From contig NZ_AP024678.1 of NCBI RefSeq assembly GCF_025999095.1, positions 1,519,527-1,583,526 on the forward strand: a DNA stretch of 64,000 bases. Reading direction: 5' to 3'. The position numbers and the translations under genes are program-made. Source of the stretch: Thermosynechococcus sp. (GTDB lineage Bacteria; Cyanobacteriota; Cyanobacteriia; Thermosynechococcales; Thermosynechococcaceae). The notes under the pieces are model-generated. The model was not told where the DNA came from. It did not search any database and saw only the letters and a program-made list of their open reading frames with translations. Positions 35,265 to 44,761 of the stretch are shown here, piece by piece. The stretch's first letter is position 1, and each line of letters starts with the position of its first letter.

Positions 35265-36473
35265 TTATGTCTCCACTAGACCACAGTATTTCTCCACACA
35301 GCGGACAAACAGCTCAACCCCAATACTTAAAACGGTTTCATCAAAGTCAAAGCGGGGATGGTGGTGGGGAAAATCTAACCCCAGTGTGCCATTGGCTGAC
35401 CCCAAAAAGAAGTAGCAGCCTGGAACAGCTTTCAGAAAAAATGACATATCCTCCGCCGCCATCGTTTGACAATGGGACGTGACTCCAGCCGGCACCTCGA
35501 CGACCGATTCCGCAACAGAGCGCACTAATTTCGCCATTTTGGCATCGTTGACCGTGGGGGGATACATCCGCTCATAGTGAAAGCGATAGGTGGCACCATG
35601 ACTCTGGCAGATACCAGCAATCACCTGTTCAATGCGCTGGGGTAGCCAGTCCCCCAACTGTGGCTTAAAGTATCGAACTGTGCCCCGAAACGTTGCCGTA
35701 TCGGCAATCACGTTTTTTGCGGCGCCCGCGTGCACTGCCCCCACGGAGATCACGGCCGTCTCTAGGGGATCCACATTGCGCGAGACGATGGTGTGCAACG
35801 CTGTAATGATTTGAGCCACAACGAGCACAGTATCCACCGTAAACTGGGGTAAAGCCGCGTGTCCTCCCTTGCCGTGCACCTCACACTCAAAGAATTCCGC
35901 TGCCGCCATCAAGGGCCCACTACGCACGCCCACCGTGCCAACGGGCAGAAAATTCCAGAGGTGCAGGCCAATAATGCCATCCACTTTTGGGGCATCGAGA
36001 ACCCCGGCTTCAATCATTGGTTTGGCACCACCGGGACCTTCTTCGGCCGGCTGAAAGATGATTTTGACCGCACCAGCAAAATCGCGGTGAGTCGCCAGAT
36101 ATTTCGCAGTGCCGAGGGCGATCGCCGTATGACCATCGTGCCCGCAGGCGTGCATTTTCCCCTCATGGAGAGAGCGATAGGGCTTATCGTTTTCCTCCTG
36201 GACTGGCAGGGCATCCATATCAGCGCGAATTGCCAGCACAGGCCCCGGTCGAGATCCCGGAATGACCGCCACAATGCCCGTTTCGGCAATGCCAGTGCGA
36301 TGCTGAATGCCCCATTGCCGCAGTTTTTCACTGACAAAGGCCGCTGTCAGGTGTTCCTGAAAGCCCAATTCCGGTCGTTGGTGCAAATAGCGTCGCCACT
36401 GCACAAGTTCAGGTTGGAGGGCAGCGACCTCCGGACGCAGTTGGCAGTTCACTTGGGGAAGATGGAAGGCCAT
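35265..36473 (-). CDS. M20-family amidohydrolase (amino-acid amide hydrolase)
   Basis: About 402 residues from ATG 36473; an ATG at 36506 is also in frame. The metal-binding HACGHDGHTAIALG, catalytic QPAEEGPGGAKPM, and HLWNFLPVGTVG blocks mark the M20D group (hippurate/IAA-amino-acid hydrolases). These release amino acids from N-acyl conjugates; the natural substrate is unknown. It lies just upstream of the LuxR regulator gene on the same strand (7-bp gap), so one transcript is possible. Confidence 0.88.
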   Translation of the reverse strand: MAFHLPQVNCQLRPEVAALQPELVQWRRYLHQRPELGFQEHLTAAFVSEKLRQWGIQHRTGIAETGIVAVIPGSRPGPVLAIRADMDALPVQEENDKPYRSLHEGKMHACGHDGHTAIALGTAKYLATHRDFAGAVKIIFQPAEEGPGGAKPMIEAGVLDAPKVDGIIGLHLWNFLPVGTVGVRSGPLMAAAEFFECEVHGKGGHAALPQFTVDTVLVVAQIITALHTIVSRNVDPLETAVISVGAVHAGAAKNVIADTATFRGTVRYFKPQLGDWLPQRIEQVIAGICQSHGATYRFHYERMYPPTVNDAKMAKLVRSVAESVVEVPAGVTSHCQTMAAEDMSFFLKAVPGCYFFLGSANGTLGLDFPHHHPRFDFDETVLSIGVELFVRCVEKYCGLVET

Positions 36474-36745
36474 GGAACAGTCTTTAAGATTTTGTTTAGG
36501 ATGCACTTCTAGGATAAGGCATGCCCTTAGCTAGCGGCTTGATATGGTATTCAGCCCTCAAGGCAACTTGGGTGCCACTTACTTCCACCAGTCCTAGGAT
36601 TTTCTTCGTCAGCACCCCCTGACTTAGGAAACATTTGTTATTATGGCAGGTAGCTCTCTAGGGCAAAAATTAAAATAGTTCAGTATTGGATATTACAATT
36701 TGCCAATTCTGACTCCTAGGGTCTCTTCAGCCAAACGAGGATGTT

Positions 36746-36967
36746 ATGGTTCAATCCCTTCAGTACTCCATTGAACTCGTCAAAGATGAGGCACGACGAC
36801 TGGTGGCCAAAGGTGTGGTAAGTCGGCAGCAGCCCATTTATACCCTTTGCCAGTTTGTGCCCGTTCGGGAGTGGCCCCTCATTGAGGCAGAGTTAGAGCG
36901 CTGTGATTTTATGCTGCGCGATCGCATTGGTGACCTCATTGGTCGTGAATGCTGGGACAACGACTAA
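36746..36967 (+). CDS. DUF4327 family small protein
   Basis: 73 residues typical of the cyanobacterial DUF4327 family, with SIELVKDEARRLVAKGVVSR and QPIYTLCQFVPVREWP. Function unknown. The start is supported by GAGG eight bases upstream. It has its own ~270-bp upstream region (36474-36745), with nothing else recognised in it. Confidence 0.8.
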   Translation: MVQSLQYSIELVKDEARRLVAKGVVSRQQPIYTLCQFVPVREWPLIEAELERCDFMLRDRIGDLIGRECWDND

Positions 36968-37020
36968 AGAGCAATAAAGAGCAATCCGTAAGGGCACCTA
37001 CTTCCCCCACTGGGCAAATC

Positions 37021-37383
37021 CTAGGACGTGGGTGCCTCTAAATCCTGCTGTAGGTCTTGGCGAAGAGCTCGCAGCGTTTCCAGAAGCGTCTGAATATCTG
37101 CGGCCAAGTCGGCACTTTCGCGGGGAGCAGGCTCAGGGGTGGAAGGGGATGGCGGCTCCTGAGCAATAAAGGCTTGAATCAGTTCCCGGGCCTGGGCTTC
37201 AGTGAGTCGGCCTTTCTCAGCGCAGACCGTGGCCAGTTGCCGGGCATCCACTCGCAGTTGCATCAGGTATTCTTGGCGCTTGGCTTCATCCTGTAGCGAT
37301 TCAATGGCAGCGGCCGCAGCTCCAATACCGGTGTAGTAGAGTTGCTGTACAATTTCCAGGGGATTGCGATCCATAGAGTTCAT
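37021..37383 (-). CDS. Conserved hypothetical, coiled-coil-like protein
   Basis: 120 residues, alpha-helical. The N-terminal half (NPLEIVQQLYYTGIGAAAAA) resembles short phasin-like proteins; a Pro/Ser-rich linker then leads to a heptad-like C-terminal helix (TLLETLRALRQDLQQDLE). Starts at 37383 or 37374. The phasin resemblance is weak, and no function is assigned. Confidence 0.6.
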   Translation of the reverse strand: MNSMDRNPLEIVQQLYYTGIGAAAAAIESLQDEAKRQEYLMQLRVDARQLATVCAEKGRLTEAQARELIQAFIAQEPPSPSTPEPAPRESADLAADIQTLLETLRALRQDLQQDLEAPTS

Positions 37384-37431
37384 CCCGAAGCAGACTATCC
37401 CTTTTACTCTACGGGAAATCTCTCGTCCTCA

Positions 37432-38973
37432 TCAAGGTTGAGGAAAGCGGCTGCGGTAGAGATGGACAATTTTACTCACTACCTCATCGATCCCCAAGTT
37501 GTCAGTACAGACTTCTATCGCATCGGCCGCTTTACGAAAGGGGGCGTAGGCGCGTTGCTGATCCGCTGTGTCGCGAGCGGTCATCTGAGCGAGTAATTCC
37601 TCATAGGAGAGGTCGCATTGTCCCTGCTGTTGTAATTCCTGCCAGCGGCGCTGGGCACGCTCTTCGGGGGAGGCCGTTAGGAAAATTTTCAAGCCCGCCT
37701 CTGGAAAGACATGGGTGCCAATATCACGCCCTTCAGCAGCGATTCCGCCATTGGCCCCGATCGCCCGCTGCTGTTGTACCATTAGCCGCCGCACACCGCG
37801 CAGGGCGGCAATCTGGGATACCCGCTGCGTCACCTCTAGGGAGCGAATCGCTTGGCTGACCTCGCGATCATTGATCCACACTCGCGTTGGTTGATGGGGA
37901 TCATTGCTTTCAAGACGCAATTGGCAGTGGGCGATCGCCTCTACGATCGCTGGCTCATCCTGGAGATCAATGTTATTTTCCAAGCACCACCAGGTTACCG
38001 CCCGATACATGGCACCGGTGTCAAGGTACTGCAACCCTAGGGCTTGGGCAGCCAGTCGCGTCACGGTTGACTTCCCGGCACCGGCAGGGCCATCCACGGC
38101 CAGAATCGGCAGGCGGCGATCCAGTAGACAATTGTCAATGAGGCGCGTTTGCCCCACCCAGCCAGCGATCGCCAACAGACCGACGGTCTCAATGCGTTCC
38201 AAGGGCACAAGGGTCTGGGGATGCACCAATTCGGCATAGTCGAGGCGCAACTGGGGAAACTGGCGCAGATGATCTTGAACCTGGGCTAGAAGCAGACTCG
38301 CTTCCAAGCAGCCCTGACGGAATGCCGCCTGAGCCACCTCCAGGCTTTGGCTTAAGGCAAGGGCAGTGGCGCGCTCCTTAGGACTCAGGTATTGATTGCG
38401 GGAACTGAGGGCAAGGCCATCGGCAGCGCGGACAATGGGGCAGCCAATGATCTCCACGTCCAGATTCAAGTCCGCTACACAGCGGCGAATAATCGCTAAC
38501 TGCTGGGCATCCTTTTGCCCAAAGTAGGCGCGATCGGGCTGTACCAGATGCAACAGCTTCAGCACAATTGTTGCTACCCCGCGAAAATGGCCGGGGCGCG
38601 ATCGCCCACAGAGGTGTTCCGTTAACTCCCTTGGCGGCTCCACCACGGTCAACTGCTCCATCCCCGTTGGGTAAAGCTCAGCCACACTGGGCACAAAGAG
38701 CAGATCCACCCCTAACTGCTGACAGAGGGCAGTATCGGCCTCAAGGGCACGGGGATAGCGTTCCAGATCCTCTTGGGGACCAAACTGCAGTGGATTGACA
38801 AAAATACTGACAACAACCACATCACACTCTTGCCGTGCCCGCTGAATCAAGGCAGCATGCCCCCCATGGAGGGCCCCCATTGTTGGCACAAAACCAACCG
38901 TGGTTGCGGCAGAGAATGTGCCAAGGGCAGTCTGTAAACCCGCCGTGGTGGTTAAACGGTAAAACTTACCCAT
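37432..38973 (-). CDS. panC-cmk: Bifunctional pantoate-beta-alanine ligase / cytidylate kinase
   Basis: 513 residues. The PanC half (about 1-280) joins pantoate and beta-alanine: GFVPTMGALHGGHAALI, FVNPLQFGPQEDLERYPR, RSRPGHFRGVATIVLKL. The Cmk half starts near residue 285 with P-loop VDGPAGAGKSTVTRLAA, LDTGAMYRAVT and EGRDIGTHVFPEA, and phosphorylates CMP/dCMP. This fusion is characteristic of cyanobacteria. panB, the preceding pantothenate step, lies 19 kb away in this window. Confidence 0.96.
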   Translation of the reverse strand: MGKFYRLTTTAGLQTALGTFSAATTVGFVPTMGALHGGHAALIQRARQECDVVVVSIFVNPLQFGPQEDLERYPRALEADTALCQQLGVDLLFVPSVAELYPTGMEQLTVVEPPRELTEHLCGRSRPGHFRGVATIVLKLLHLVQPDRAYFGQKDAQQLAIIRRCVADLNLDVEIIGCPIVRAADGLALSSRNQYLSPKERATALALSQSLEVAQAAFRQGCLEASLLLAQVQDHLRQFPQLRLDYAELVHPQTLVPLERIETVGLLAIAGWVGQTRLIDNCLLDRRLPILAVDGPAGAGKSTVTRLAAQALGLQYLDTGAMYRAVTWWCLENNIDLQDEPAIVEAIAHCQLRLESNDPHQPTRVWINDREVSQAIRSLEVTQRVSQIAALRGVRRLMVQQQRAIGANGGIAAEGRDIGTHVFPEAGLKIFLTASPEERAQRRWQELQQQGQCDLSYEELLAQMTARDTADQQRAYAPFRKAADAIEVCTDNLGIDEVVSKIVHLYRSRFPQP

Positions 38974-39325
38974 AGAGTGCTTCGGGGGCGATCGATGGAG
39001 TTTTGATACAATCTGTCATATTACAGCCCTTTTCCCACACAGAGAAGCCACGCAAGCTGGTGAAAACTACGATCCGATCAGAGAGGCTTTTTAGGGTATC
39101 CCGATTGTAGAAAGGGTCTGTTCAATGCCCGGGCCTGCTTTTTTGACCAAAGTTTGTACATTTGTTGCAAGGGCTTTAATCTTGCGGGCAGGTTTTCTAA
39201 AATTCAGGTACTTTCGTTTTTCTATACTTGCAAACCCTGTAACACGACGCCAAGTTTCACCCCCCCTAGTCAAAAGCTTGTTTTTTAACTGGAACCGTTA
39301 AGGATACGCCGCGAGGATAGCCCCT
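38974..39325. other. Intergenic region, promoters of panC-cmk and the flotillin run
   Basis: Divergent 352-bp gap. A 60-codon minus-strand frame (39091-39273) lacks any support and is not called. A run AGCCTGCTTTTTT near 39143 and CTTTTTAGGG near 39090 are T-rich. No RNA gene recognised. Confidence 0.5.
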
Positions 39326-39646
39326 ATGGCCAACGAACTACAAAACAGCTTACAAAAATACCGTTTCGTCTGCACCCTCACCTTCGGGGATATTTATGGC
39401 CAAGTCATTGTTTGGCTGATTGTGATCTTTATTGGTTTGGCTGCCTCCCTCACCCTCTACAACAATCCAGTGCAGGCGTTTCTGGTCGGGGGACTAATTT
39501 TGGTCTTAACCTTGCCCTTTTTACTTTTTGCCTTTGTCACGACTCTGCTCAACCATATTGAAATGCGACCTGTGACAGTGACAGAGAAGAAAAAACGTAA
39601 AGATGCCGCCGTGGCCTCAACCACCGAAGTGGCTGCTGCAAATTAA
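39326..39646 (+). CDS. Small membrane protein upstream of flotillin
   Basis: 106 residues: a cytoplasmic N-terminus, two hydrophobic helices (about 27-44 and 50-74) and a basic then Ala-rich tail (EKKKRKDAAVAS). No family recognised; it lacks the soluble OB-fold of NfeD/YuaF, the usual flotillin partner. The flotillin gene starts 57 bp downstream on the same strand, so it may be a functional partner by position. Confidence 0.65.
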   Translation: MANELQNSLQKYRFVCTLTFGDIYGQVIVWLIVIFIGLAASLTLYNNPVQAFLVGGLILVLTLPFLLFAFVTTLLNHIEMRPVTVTEKKKRKDAAVASTTEVAAAN

Positions 39647-39703
39647 AAACCCGTAAAAACAGCGGGCGATCGCTCCCCACACTGAAATTACCCCTGCAGG
39701 CCT

Positions 39704-41542
39704 ATGATGCTTTACTGGCTGACATTTTTGCAGGCATTACCGACACCAGAACTGTCAGCACGACCCCGAGCGCAAACCCAAGCCACGCTACTGGCGGAGC
39801 CTCCCCCCATGGTCATGGGTAATCTGGGCGGGCTGCTCTTCTTTCCCGGTGTTATTGCCGGCATTGTAATTTTGCTGCTCCTGAGTATTTGGGCCTACAC
39901 GCGCGTCTATGTCATTACCCCCAACAATGAAGCCTTTGTGCGCACGGGGGGGATTTTTGTTAAGAAAAAAACCGTGATCCTCAATGGTGGTTGCATCGCC
40001 CTGCCAGGGTTCCATGAATTGACACGGGTACCACTGCGGGAGATTTCCATTGATGTAGAGCGAACTGGCAAATTGGCGGTGCGTACCCGAGATTATCTAC
40101 GGGCTGATATGCGGGTCACCTTCTATGTCTGCATCAACCCCACTGAAGAGGATGTCCTTACCGCTGCCGCTCGCCTTTCCCAAAATAACCGCATTACCCC
40201 CGAAGACATTAAAAATGCCCTCGAAAAACGGGCGGACGATGCCATTCGCGCAGCAGCAAAACACAAATCCCTTGCTGAAATTGACTCCGACAAACTGGGG
40301 TTTGCCCAAGAGGTGCTCAACTTGATGCAGCAAGATCTGCAAAAAGTCGGACTCACCCTCAATAACATTGCCATCTCAGAAGTCCAAGAGAGCGACACCT
40401 ACGACGAAAATAACTTTTTTGATGCTCAGGGGGTGCGGCTGCGCACAGAAACTATTCAACGCTCGATTCAGCAAAAGCGGGAAGTCGAACTCTCAACGCG
40501 GGTGGCGATCGAACAGAAGGAGCTGGATGCCCAAAAACGCTCCCTGCAAATTGAAGAGGAAAAAGAAGCGGCACTGTTGAGCCAACGCTTGAAGCTGGAA
40601 GCCCTGAAAGCGCAGCGGGAGCGGGAAATTGAGGAGGCCAAAGCAGCGGAGGCCGCCGCGATTCAGCGGGCAAAGTTGCTCCAGGCCCAAGTGGTCGAGG
40701 AAGAAGCAATCCGCAAAAAACTGGCCATCCAACAAAAGGAAATTGAGGCCAGCATTGAACTGGAGGAAAAAAATAAACTCCTGAAAGTGACGCAAGCCCA
40801 GCAACAACAGGAGGCAGAAATCGCCGAGATCAGTCGCCAGCAGCAGGTGCAGGCCAACCGTTTACAAGCGCAGGTGGCCATTGCAGAGTCCGAACGTCAA
40901 GCGCGCCTTGCCCAAGAGGACGTGGCGATCGCCGTTGCCACCAAGAAAAAAGAAAGTCTGATGGCCGAAGCCGAGCGGGCACGGGCAGAATCTGCGGTCA
41001 CCACCGCCATCGAAGTGGAGAAAGCTAATCGCCACAAGAACCTAGCCATCATTGCCGCAGAACGGGAAGCAGCTGAAAAACGGGTACTGGAGCAAAACGT
41101 TGTGGAAATTGATGCTTTTCGGCGGCGGCGGCAAGCGGAAATTGCCCAACAGGCAGCACAACTGGAGGCGGAAGCGATTCGCACCCTTGCTGCGGCCAAC
41201 CGCGATAAAGCCCTTGCTGAGGCCGAAGGAATAGAGGCCATGCTCGCGGCCAAAAATGTCATTAGCAACGCTAACTTGACAGCTCAAGTGATTACAGCCC
41301 TCTGGCCAGAACTGGCACCCCAACTACCGCAAGTTCTCCAAGCCCTTGCCCCCCAACCGGGGGTGATTGGCGATGCCAAAATTTATACCTTTGCCAATGG
41401 CGGCGGCACCGCTGATTTTAATAACCTGCTCCTGTCTGCTAGTGGGTTGGCCCTGATCAATGCCCTTTTTGAGGAGGGGAAACTTGGCCAATTGTTAGCA
41501 CAAATTAAATCCCTTCTCCAAGACAGTACGGCCAATTCCTAA
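39704..41542 (+). CDS. Flotillin-family (SPFH) membrane scaffold protein
   Basis: 612 residues: a hydrophobic segment near residues 44-66 anchors it; the SPFH/band-7 domain follows (about 70-250, with VYVITPNNEAFVRTGG, VALPG-like GCIALPGFHEL, KNALEKRADDAIRAAA); then a long coiled coil (about 255-530) of Glu/Ala/Lys/Gln-rich repeats (EEAKAAEAAAIQRAK); the C-terminus is less ordered. Flotillins form oligomeric cages that organise membrane microdomains. ATG 39704 or 39707. A HIP1 octamer lies in the short gap to the upstream gene. Confidence 0.93.
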   Translation: MMLYWLTFLQALPTPELSARPRAQTQATLLAEPPPMVMGNLGGLLFFPGVIAGIVILLLLSIWAYTRVYVITPNNEAFVRTGGIFVKKKTVILNGGCIALPGFHELTRVPLREISIDVERTGKLAVRTRDYLRADMRVTFYVCINPTEEDVLTAAARLSQNNRITPEDIKNALEKRADDAIRAAAKHKSLAEIDSDKLGFAQEVLNLMQQDLQKVGLTLNNIAISEVQESDTYDENNFFDAQGVRLRTETIQRSIQQKREVELSTRVAIEQKELDAQKRSLQIEEEKEAALLSQRLKLEALKAQREREIEEAKAAEAAAIQRAKLLQAQVVEEEAIRKKLAIQQKEIEASIELEEKNKLLKVTQAQQQQEAEIAEISRQQQVQANRLQAQVAIAESERQARLAQEDVAIAVATKKKESLMAEAERARAESAVTTAIEVEKANRHKNLAIIAAEREAAEKRVLEQNVVEIDAFRRRRQAEIAQQAAQLEAEAIRTLAAANRDKALAEAEGIEAMLAAKNVISNANLTAQVITALWPELAPQLPQVLQALAPQPGVIGDAKIYTFANGGGTADFNNLLLSASGLALINALFEEGKLGQLLAQIKSLLQDSTANS

Positions 41543-41905
41543 AACGTGACTGCATACCCCTAGCTGCAGGAGTGGATAACTCTTCAGTCGGGCTGGGGGG
41601 CAGAGGCATGCATAAAGGATTTATTGAATTCATCTCTATTTTCAAAATTCATAGAGCCTTATCAATAGAGAAAATATAAAAGAAAGATTAAGAACCGCCA
41701 AAGGTCAGTGTTAGTATTCTCACGAACAGATTTAGAAATGTTAAGATTCTTAATATATGTAACATATCCAGGAAAACGCTGTTAAAGCACCGTTGGCTTG
41801 GCCGCGCTCTTTAGCAGAGGCGATCGCCCATCCTATAGAGAAAACGATATTCCTAGGCCTTGAACGAATCACTGCTGTCAACCTTGAGAACGAGCGAGAG
41901 GGACT
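41543..41905. other. AT-rich intergenic region upstream of sigma factor
   Basis: 363 bp without a gene. It holds two adjacent perfect palindromes (41741-41767), one HIP1 octamer (about 41820) and AT-rich blocks near 41620-41700. It probably contains the promoter of the sigma factor-cobO pair. Confidence 0.5.
41741..41767. promoter_or_regulatory. Two adjacent palindromes upstream of sigma factor gene
   Basis: TTAAGA-T-TCTTAA (41741-41753) and ATATGT-A-ACATAT (41755-41767) are both perfect with a one-base centre and are separated by one base. Two such dyads in a row are unusual and look like a double operator or a cruciform. They lie about 140 bp before the start codon at 41906. Confidence 0.45.
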
Positions 41906-42853
41906 ATGGATACCTCAAAAGATTTAGTGCGCACTTACCTACGGGAGATTGGCCGTGTGCCATTGCTCACCCACGAACAGGAAGTGATCTATGGCAAACA
42001 GGTGCAGCAGCTTGCCGCCATGAACGAGATTCGCGAAAAGCTGGCGGCAGAACTGAACCGTGAACCCACCCGAGCTGAATGGGCTGCCGCCGCCAACATA
42101 AGTGAAGCGGAGTTGCAGACAATTATCGAGAATGGCGAGCGCGCCAAACGGAAAATGGTGGAAGCCAACCTACGGCTGGTGGTTTCAGTGGCCAAAAAGT
42201 ACATCAAGCGCAATGTGGATCTGCTCGATCTCATCCAAGAGGGAACCATCGGGATGCAGCGCGGGGTAGAGAAATTCGACCCCACCAAGGGGTATCGCTT
42301 CTCGACTTACGCCTACTGGTGGATTCGCCAAGCCATCACACGGGCGATCGCTGAAAAGGGGCGGACAATTCGCCTGCCTATCCACATCACCGAAAAGCTG
42401 AACAAAATTAAAAAAGCCCAGCGACAACTGTCCCAGCGCCTGGGTCGCGCCCCCACGATTAATGAACTGGCAGCAGAACTGGAATTGACCCCTGCCCAAG
42501 TGCGGGAATACCTCGAACGGGCACGGCAGCCCCTCTCCCTTGACGTCCGTGTCGGCGATAATCAGGATACGGAGTTAGGGGAATTGCTGGAGGATTCCGC
42601 CATTTCACCCGAGGAGTTTGCAACTCAATCCTCATTGCGCAGCGACCTCGAACGGCTGATGGCGGATCTCACGCCCCAGCAACGCCACGTCCTCTCCCTC
42701 CGCTTTGGTCTAGAGAATGGTCAACCCCTCACCCTTGCCAAGGTGGGAGAACTGCTCAACATTAGTCGTGAGCGGGTACGGCAAATTGAGCGGGAAGCCC
42801 TCAGCAAACTCCGCAAACGCCGGGGCGATATTCACGAGTACCTTGCCAGCTAG
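41906..42853 (+). CDS. Group 2 RNA polymerase sigma-70 factor
   Basis: 315 residues with region 1.2 ([21 protein letters not shown]), region 2 ([46 protein letters not shown] in parts), region 3 and region 4 ([29 protein letters not shown]). It lacks the long acidic 1.1 region, so it is a non-essential group 2 factor (SigB-SigE type), not the housekeeping SigA. The exact letter cannot be assigned. Start ATG 41906 follows GAGAGGG. cobO begins 3 bp after the stop. Confidence 0.92.
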   Translation: MDTSKDLVRTYLREIGRVPLLTHEQEVIYGKQVQQLAAMNEIREKLAAELNREPTRAEWAAAANISEAELQTIIENGERAKRKMVEANLRLVVSVAKKYIKRNVDLLDLIQEGTIGMQRGVEKFDPTKGYRFSTYAYWWIRQAITRAIAEKGRTIRLPIHITEKLNKIKKAQRQLSQRLGRAPTINELAAELELTPAQVREYLERARQPLSLDVRVGDNQDTELGELLEDSAISPEEFATQSSLRSDLERLMADLTPQQRHVLSLRFGLENGQPLTLAKVGELLNISRERVRQIEREALSKLRKRRGDIHEYLAS

Positions 42854-42856
42854 CCC

Positions 42857-43459
42857 ATGCTCACTGACGAACAGCACCGCCAAAAAATGCAGCAGCGCAA
42901 AGCCGTGCAGGCCCAACGCCTCGCGGAGCGCACCCGTGAAAAAGGTCTGATTATTGTCCATACGGGCAACGGCAAGGGCAAAACCACAGCGGCCCTTGGC
43001 ATGGTGCTGCGTTCCCTAGGGCATGGCTACCGAGTAGCAATTATTCAGTTCATTAAGGGGGCATGGGAGCCAGCGGAAAAAACCGTCCTTAGCCATTGGT
43101 CAGACCAATTGGCCTTCCATGCGATGGGAGAAGGCTTTACGTGGGAAACCCAAGACCGGCAGCGGGATATCGCCTGTGCCCAAGCCGCTTGGCAGCTGGC
43201 CCTCAGTTACATCACAAACCCCGAGTACCGCCTGGTGCTGCTGGATGAAATTAACGTTGCCCTCAAGCTAGAGTACTTAAATGTGGCAGAGGTGCTCGAG
43301 GGGCTTGCCCGCAAGCCCGAAATGACCCATGTGATTCTCACGGGGCGCGGTGCTCCCCAAGCCCTGATTGACACCGCGGATTTGGTGACCGAAATGACCC
43401 TTGTCAAGCATCCCTTTCGGGAGCAGGGGGTCAAGGCCCAGCCGGGGATCGAATTCTAA
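42857..43459 (+). CDS. cobO: Cob(I)alamin adenosyltransferase, CobO/BtuR type
   Basis: 200 residues. P-loop HTGNGKGKTTAALGMVLR, then IIQFIKGAWEPAE, the Walker B-like LVLLDEINVALK and HVILTGRGAP. It adds the 5'-deoxyadenosyl group to corrinoids to give coenzyme B12 forms. It starts 3 bp after the sigma-factor stop, indicating a shared transcript. It overlaps the convergent phzF-like gene by 4 bases. Confidence 0.94.
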   Translation: MLTDEQHRQKMQQRKAVQAQRLAERTREKGLIIVHTGNGKGKTTAALGMVLRSLGHGYRVAIIQFIKGAWEPAEKTVLSHWSDQLAFHAMGEGFTWETQDRQRDIACAQAAWQLALSYITNPEYRLVLLDEINVALKLEYLNVAEVLEGLARKPEMTHVILTGRGAPQALIDTADLVTEMTLVKHPFREQGVKAQPGIEF

Positions 43460-44253
43460 AGCAGGAGTTCCCCGGAAAAGATGGTAACCGCCTGACCCAA
43501 TAGCAGCAGGCGATCGCCCCCTTGGGGTCGCATTTTAATCACGCCGCCCCGTACTGAAGCTTGATAGGCCACCAGTTCCCGTTGACCGAGCTTGGCCTGC
43601 CAGTAGGGATAAAGACTACAGTGGGCAGAACCAGTGACAGGATCCTCTGGGATGCCCAATTGGGGGGCAAAAAAGCGAGAGATAATGTCATATTCATATT
43701 TCTCGCCACGGGCGGTCACAATCAGTCCCCGGCAGGGCAGGCGGGCAATCTGGTCAAAATCGGGTTTTACCTGTGCTACCGCATCGGCATCGGCCAGTTC
43801 CACCAGCAGATCACTCCCTGCTTGTCCCATAAACAGGGGCGTTGTTCCCAGGGCTGTCATGATTGCAGCTTGCACCTGCTGATCCTCAAGGGGGGTTACG
43901 GGCTGCTGCGGAAAATCAAGGGCGATCCAATCCCCAAGGCGCTGGGCACGCAGGAGACCACTGTGGGTGTGAAATTCTAGGTCCTCCACCACCCCCTGAT
44001 GCTGCCAGAGGACGTGGGCCGTTGCGAGGGTGGCATGACCACAGAGAGCCACTTCCGCCACAGGGGTAAACCAGCGCAGGTGAAAGCCACTGGTCAGCGG
44101 TACGACAAAAGCCGTTTCTGAAAGGTTCATTTCACGGGCGATCGCCCCCAAGGTCCCATCATCAAAAAACGTCCCTAGGACACATACGGCGGCCGGGTTC
44201 CCCCGAAAGGGTTCTTGGGTAAAGGCATCAACTTGGTACAGTGGTAGCGGCAT
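43456..44253 (-). CDS. PhzF-family isomerase/epimerase-like protein
   Basis: 265 residues from ATG 44253. The family start LYQVDAFTQEPFRGNPAAVC, the catalytic Glu in MNLSETAFV, LRWFTPVAEVALCGHATLA and EDPVTGSAHCSLYPYW are all visible. PhzF folds like diaminopimelate epimerase; outside phenazine producers its substrate is unknown, and no phenazine genes are here. The frame runs upstream to 44331, which would reach into the ndk gene; the internal ATG is preferred. Confidence 0.88.
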   Translation of the reverse strand: MPLPLYQVDAFTQEPFRGNPAAVCVLGTFFDDGTLGAIAREMNLSETAFVVPLTSGFHLRWFTPVAEVALCGHATLATAHVLWQHQGVVEDLEFHTHSGLLRAQRLGDWIALDFPQQPVTPLEDQQVQAAIMTALGTTPLFMGQAGSDLLVELADADAVAQVKPDFDQIARLPCRGLIVTARGEKYEYDIISRFFAPQLGIPEDPVTGSAHCSLYPYWQAKLGQRELVAYQASVRGGVIKMRPQGGDRLLLLGQAVTIFSGELLL

Positions 44254-44308
44254 CCGACCCCCGAAAACCGTAAGATCAATCCTGTAGATCGAGCAGAGGA
44301 CATACTGC

Positions 44309-44761
44309 GTGGAACGGACATTTGTAGCCATTAAGCCCGATGGCGTACAGCGTGGGCTAGTGGGGACGATTATCCAACGATTTGAACAAAAAGGCTACAC
44401 CCTGGTCGGCCTCAAACTCATGCGCGTCAGCCGCGAACTTGCGGAGCAGCACTACGGCGAACACAAAGATAAGCCCTTCTTTCCGGGGCTTGTGAATTTC
44501 ATTACCTCTGGGCCAGTGGTGGCCATGGTCTGGGAAGGACGGGGGGTGATTGCGAATGCCCGCAAACTCATTGGTGCCACCAACCCCCTCAATGCTGAAC
44601 CCGGAACGCTACGGGGCGATTTTGCCGTGGATGTGGGACGGAATGTGATTCACGGCTCTGATAGTCCCGAAAACGCGGAGCGGGAAATCAATCTCTGGTT
44701 CCAAACCCAGGAACTCGTGCCCTGGGAGCCGGCCCTTACCGCTTGGGTGTATGAGATGTAG
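44309..44761 (+). CDS. ndk: Nucleoside diphosphate kinase
   Basis: 150 residues, with start [17 protein letters not shown] and the active-site histidine in [13 protein letters not shown]. It equalises nucleoside triphosphate pools by a phosphohistidine ping-pong. The start is a GTG at 44309, since no ATG fits the family N-terminus. It diverges from the phzF-like gene (55 bp) and overlaps the terC-like gene tail-to-tail by 26 bp. Confidence 0.95.
   Translation: MERTFVAIKPDGVQRGLVGTIIQRFEQKGYTLVGLKLMRVSRELAEQHYGEHKDKPFFPGLVNFITSGPVVAMVWEGRGVIANARKLIGATNPLNAEPGTLRGDFAVDVGRNVIHGSDSPENAEREINLWFQTQELVPWEPALTAWVYEM

Noticed and set aside
39091-39273. 60-codon minus-strand ORF
   Set aside because: Lacks a ribosome site and family resemblance; overlaps T-rich intergenic sequence.
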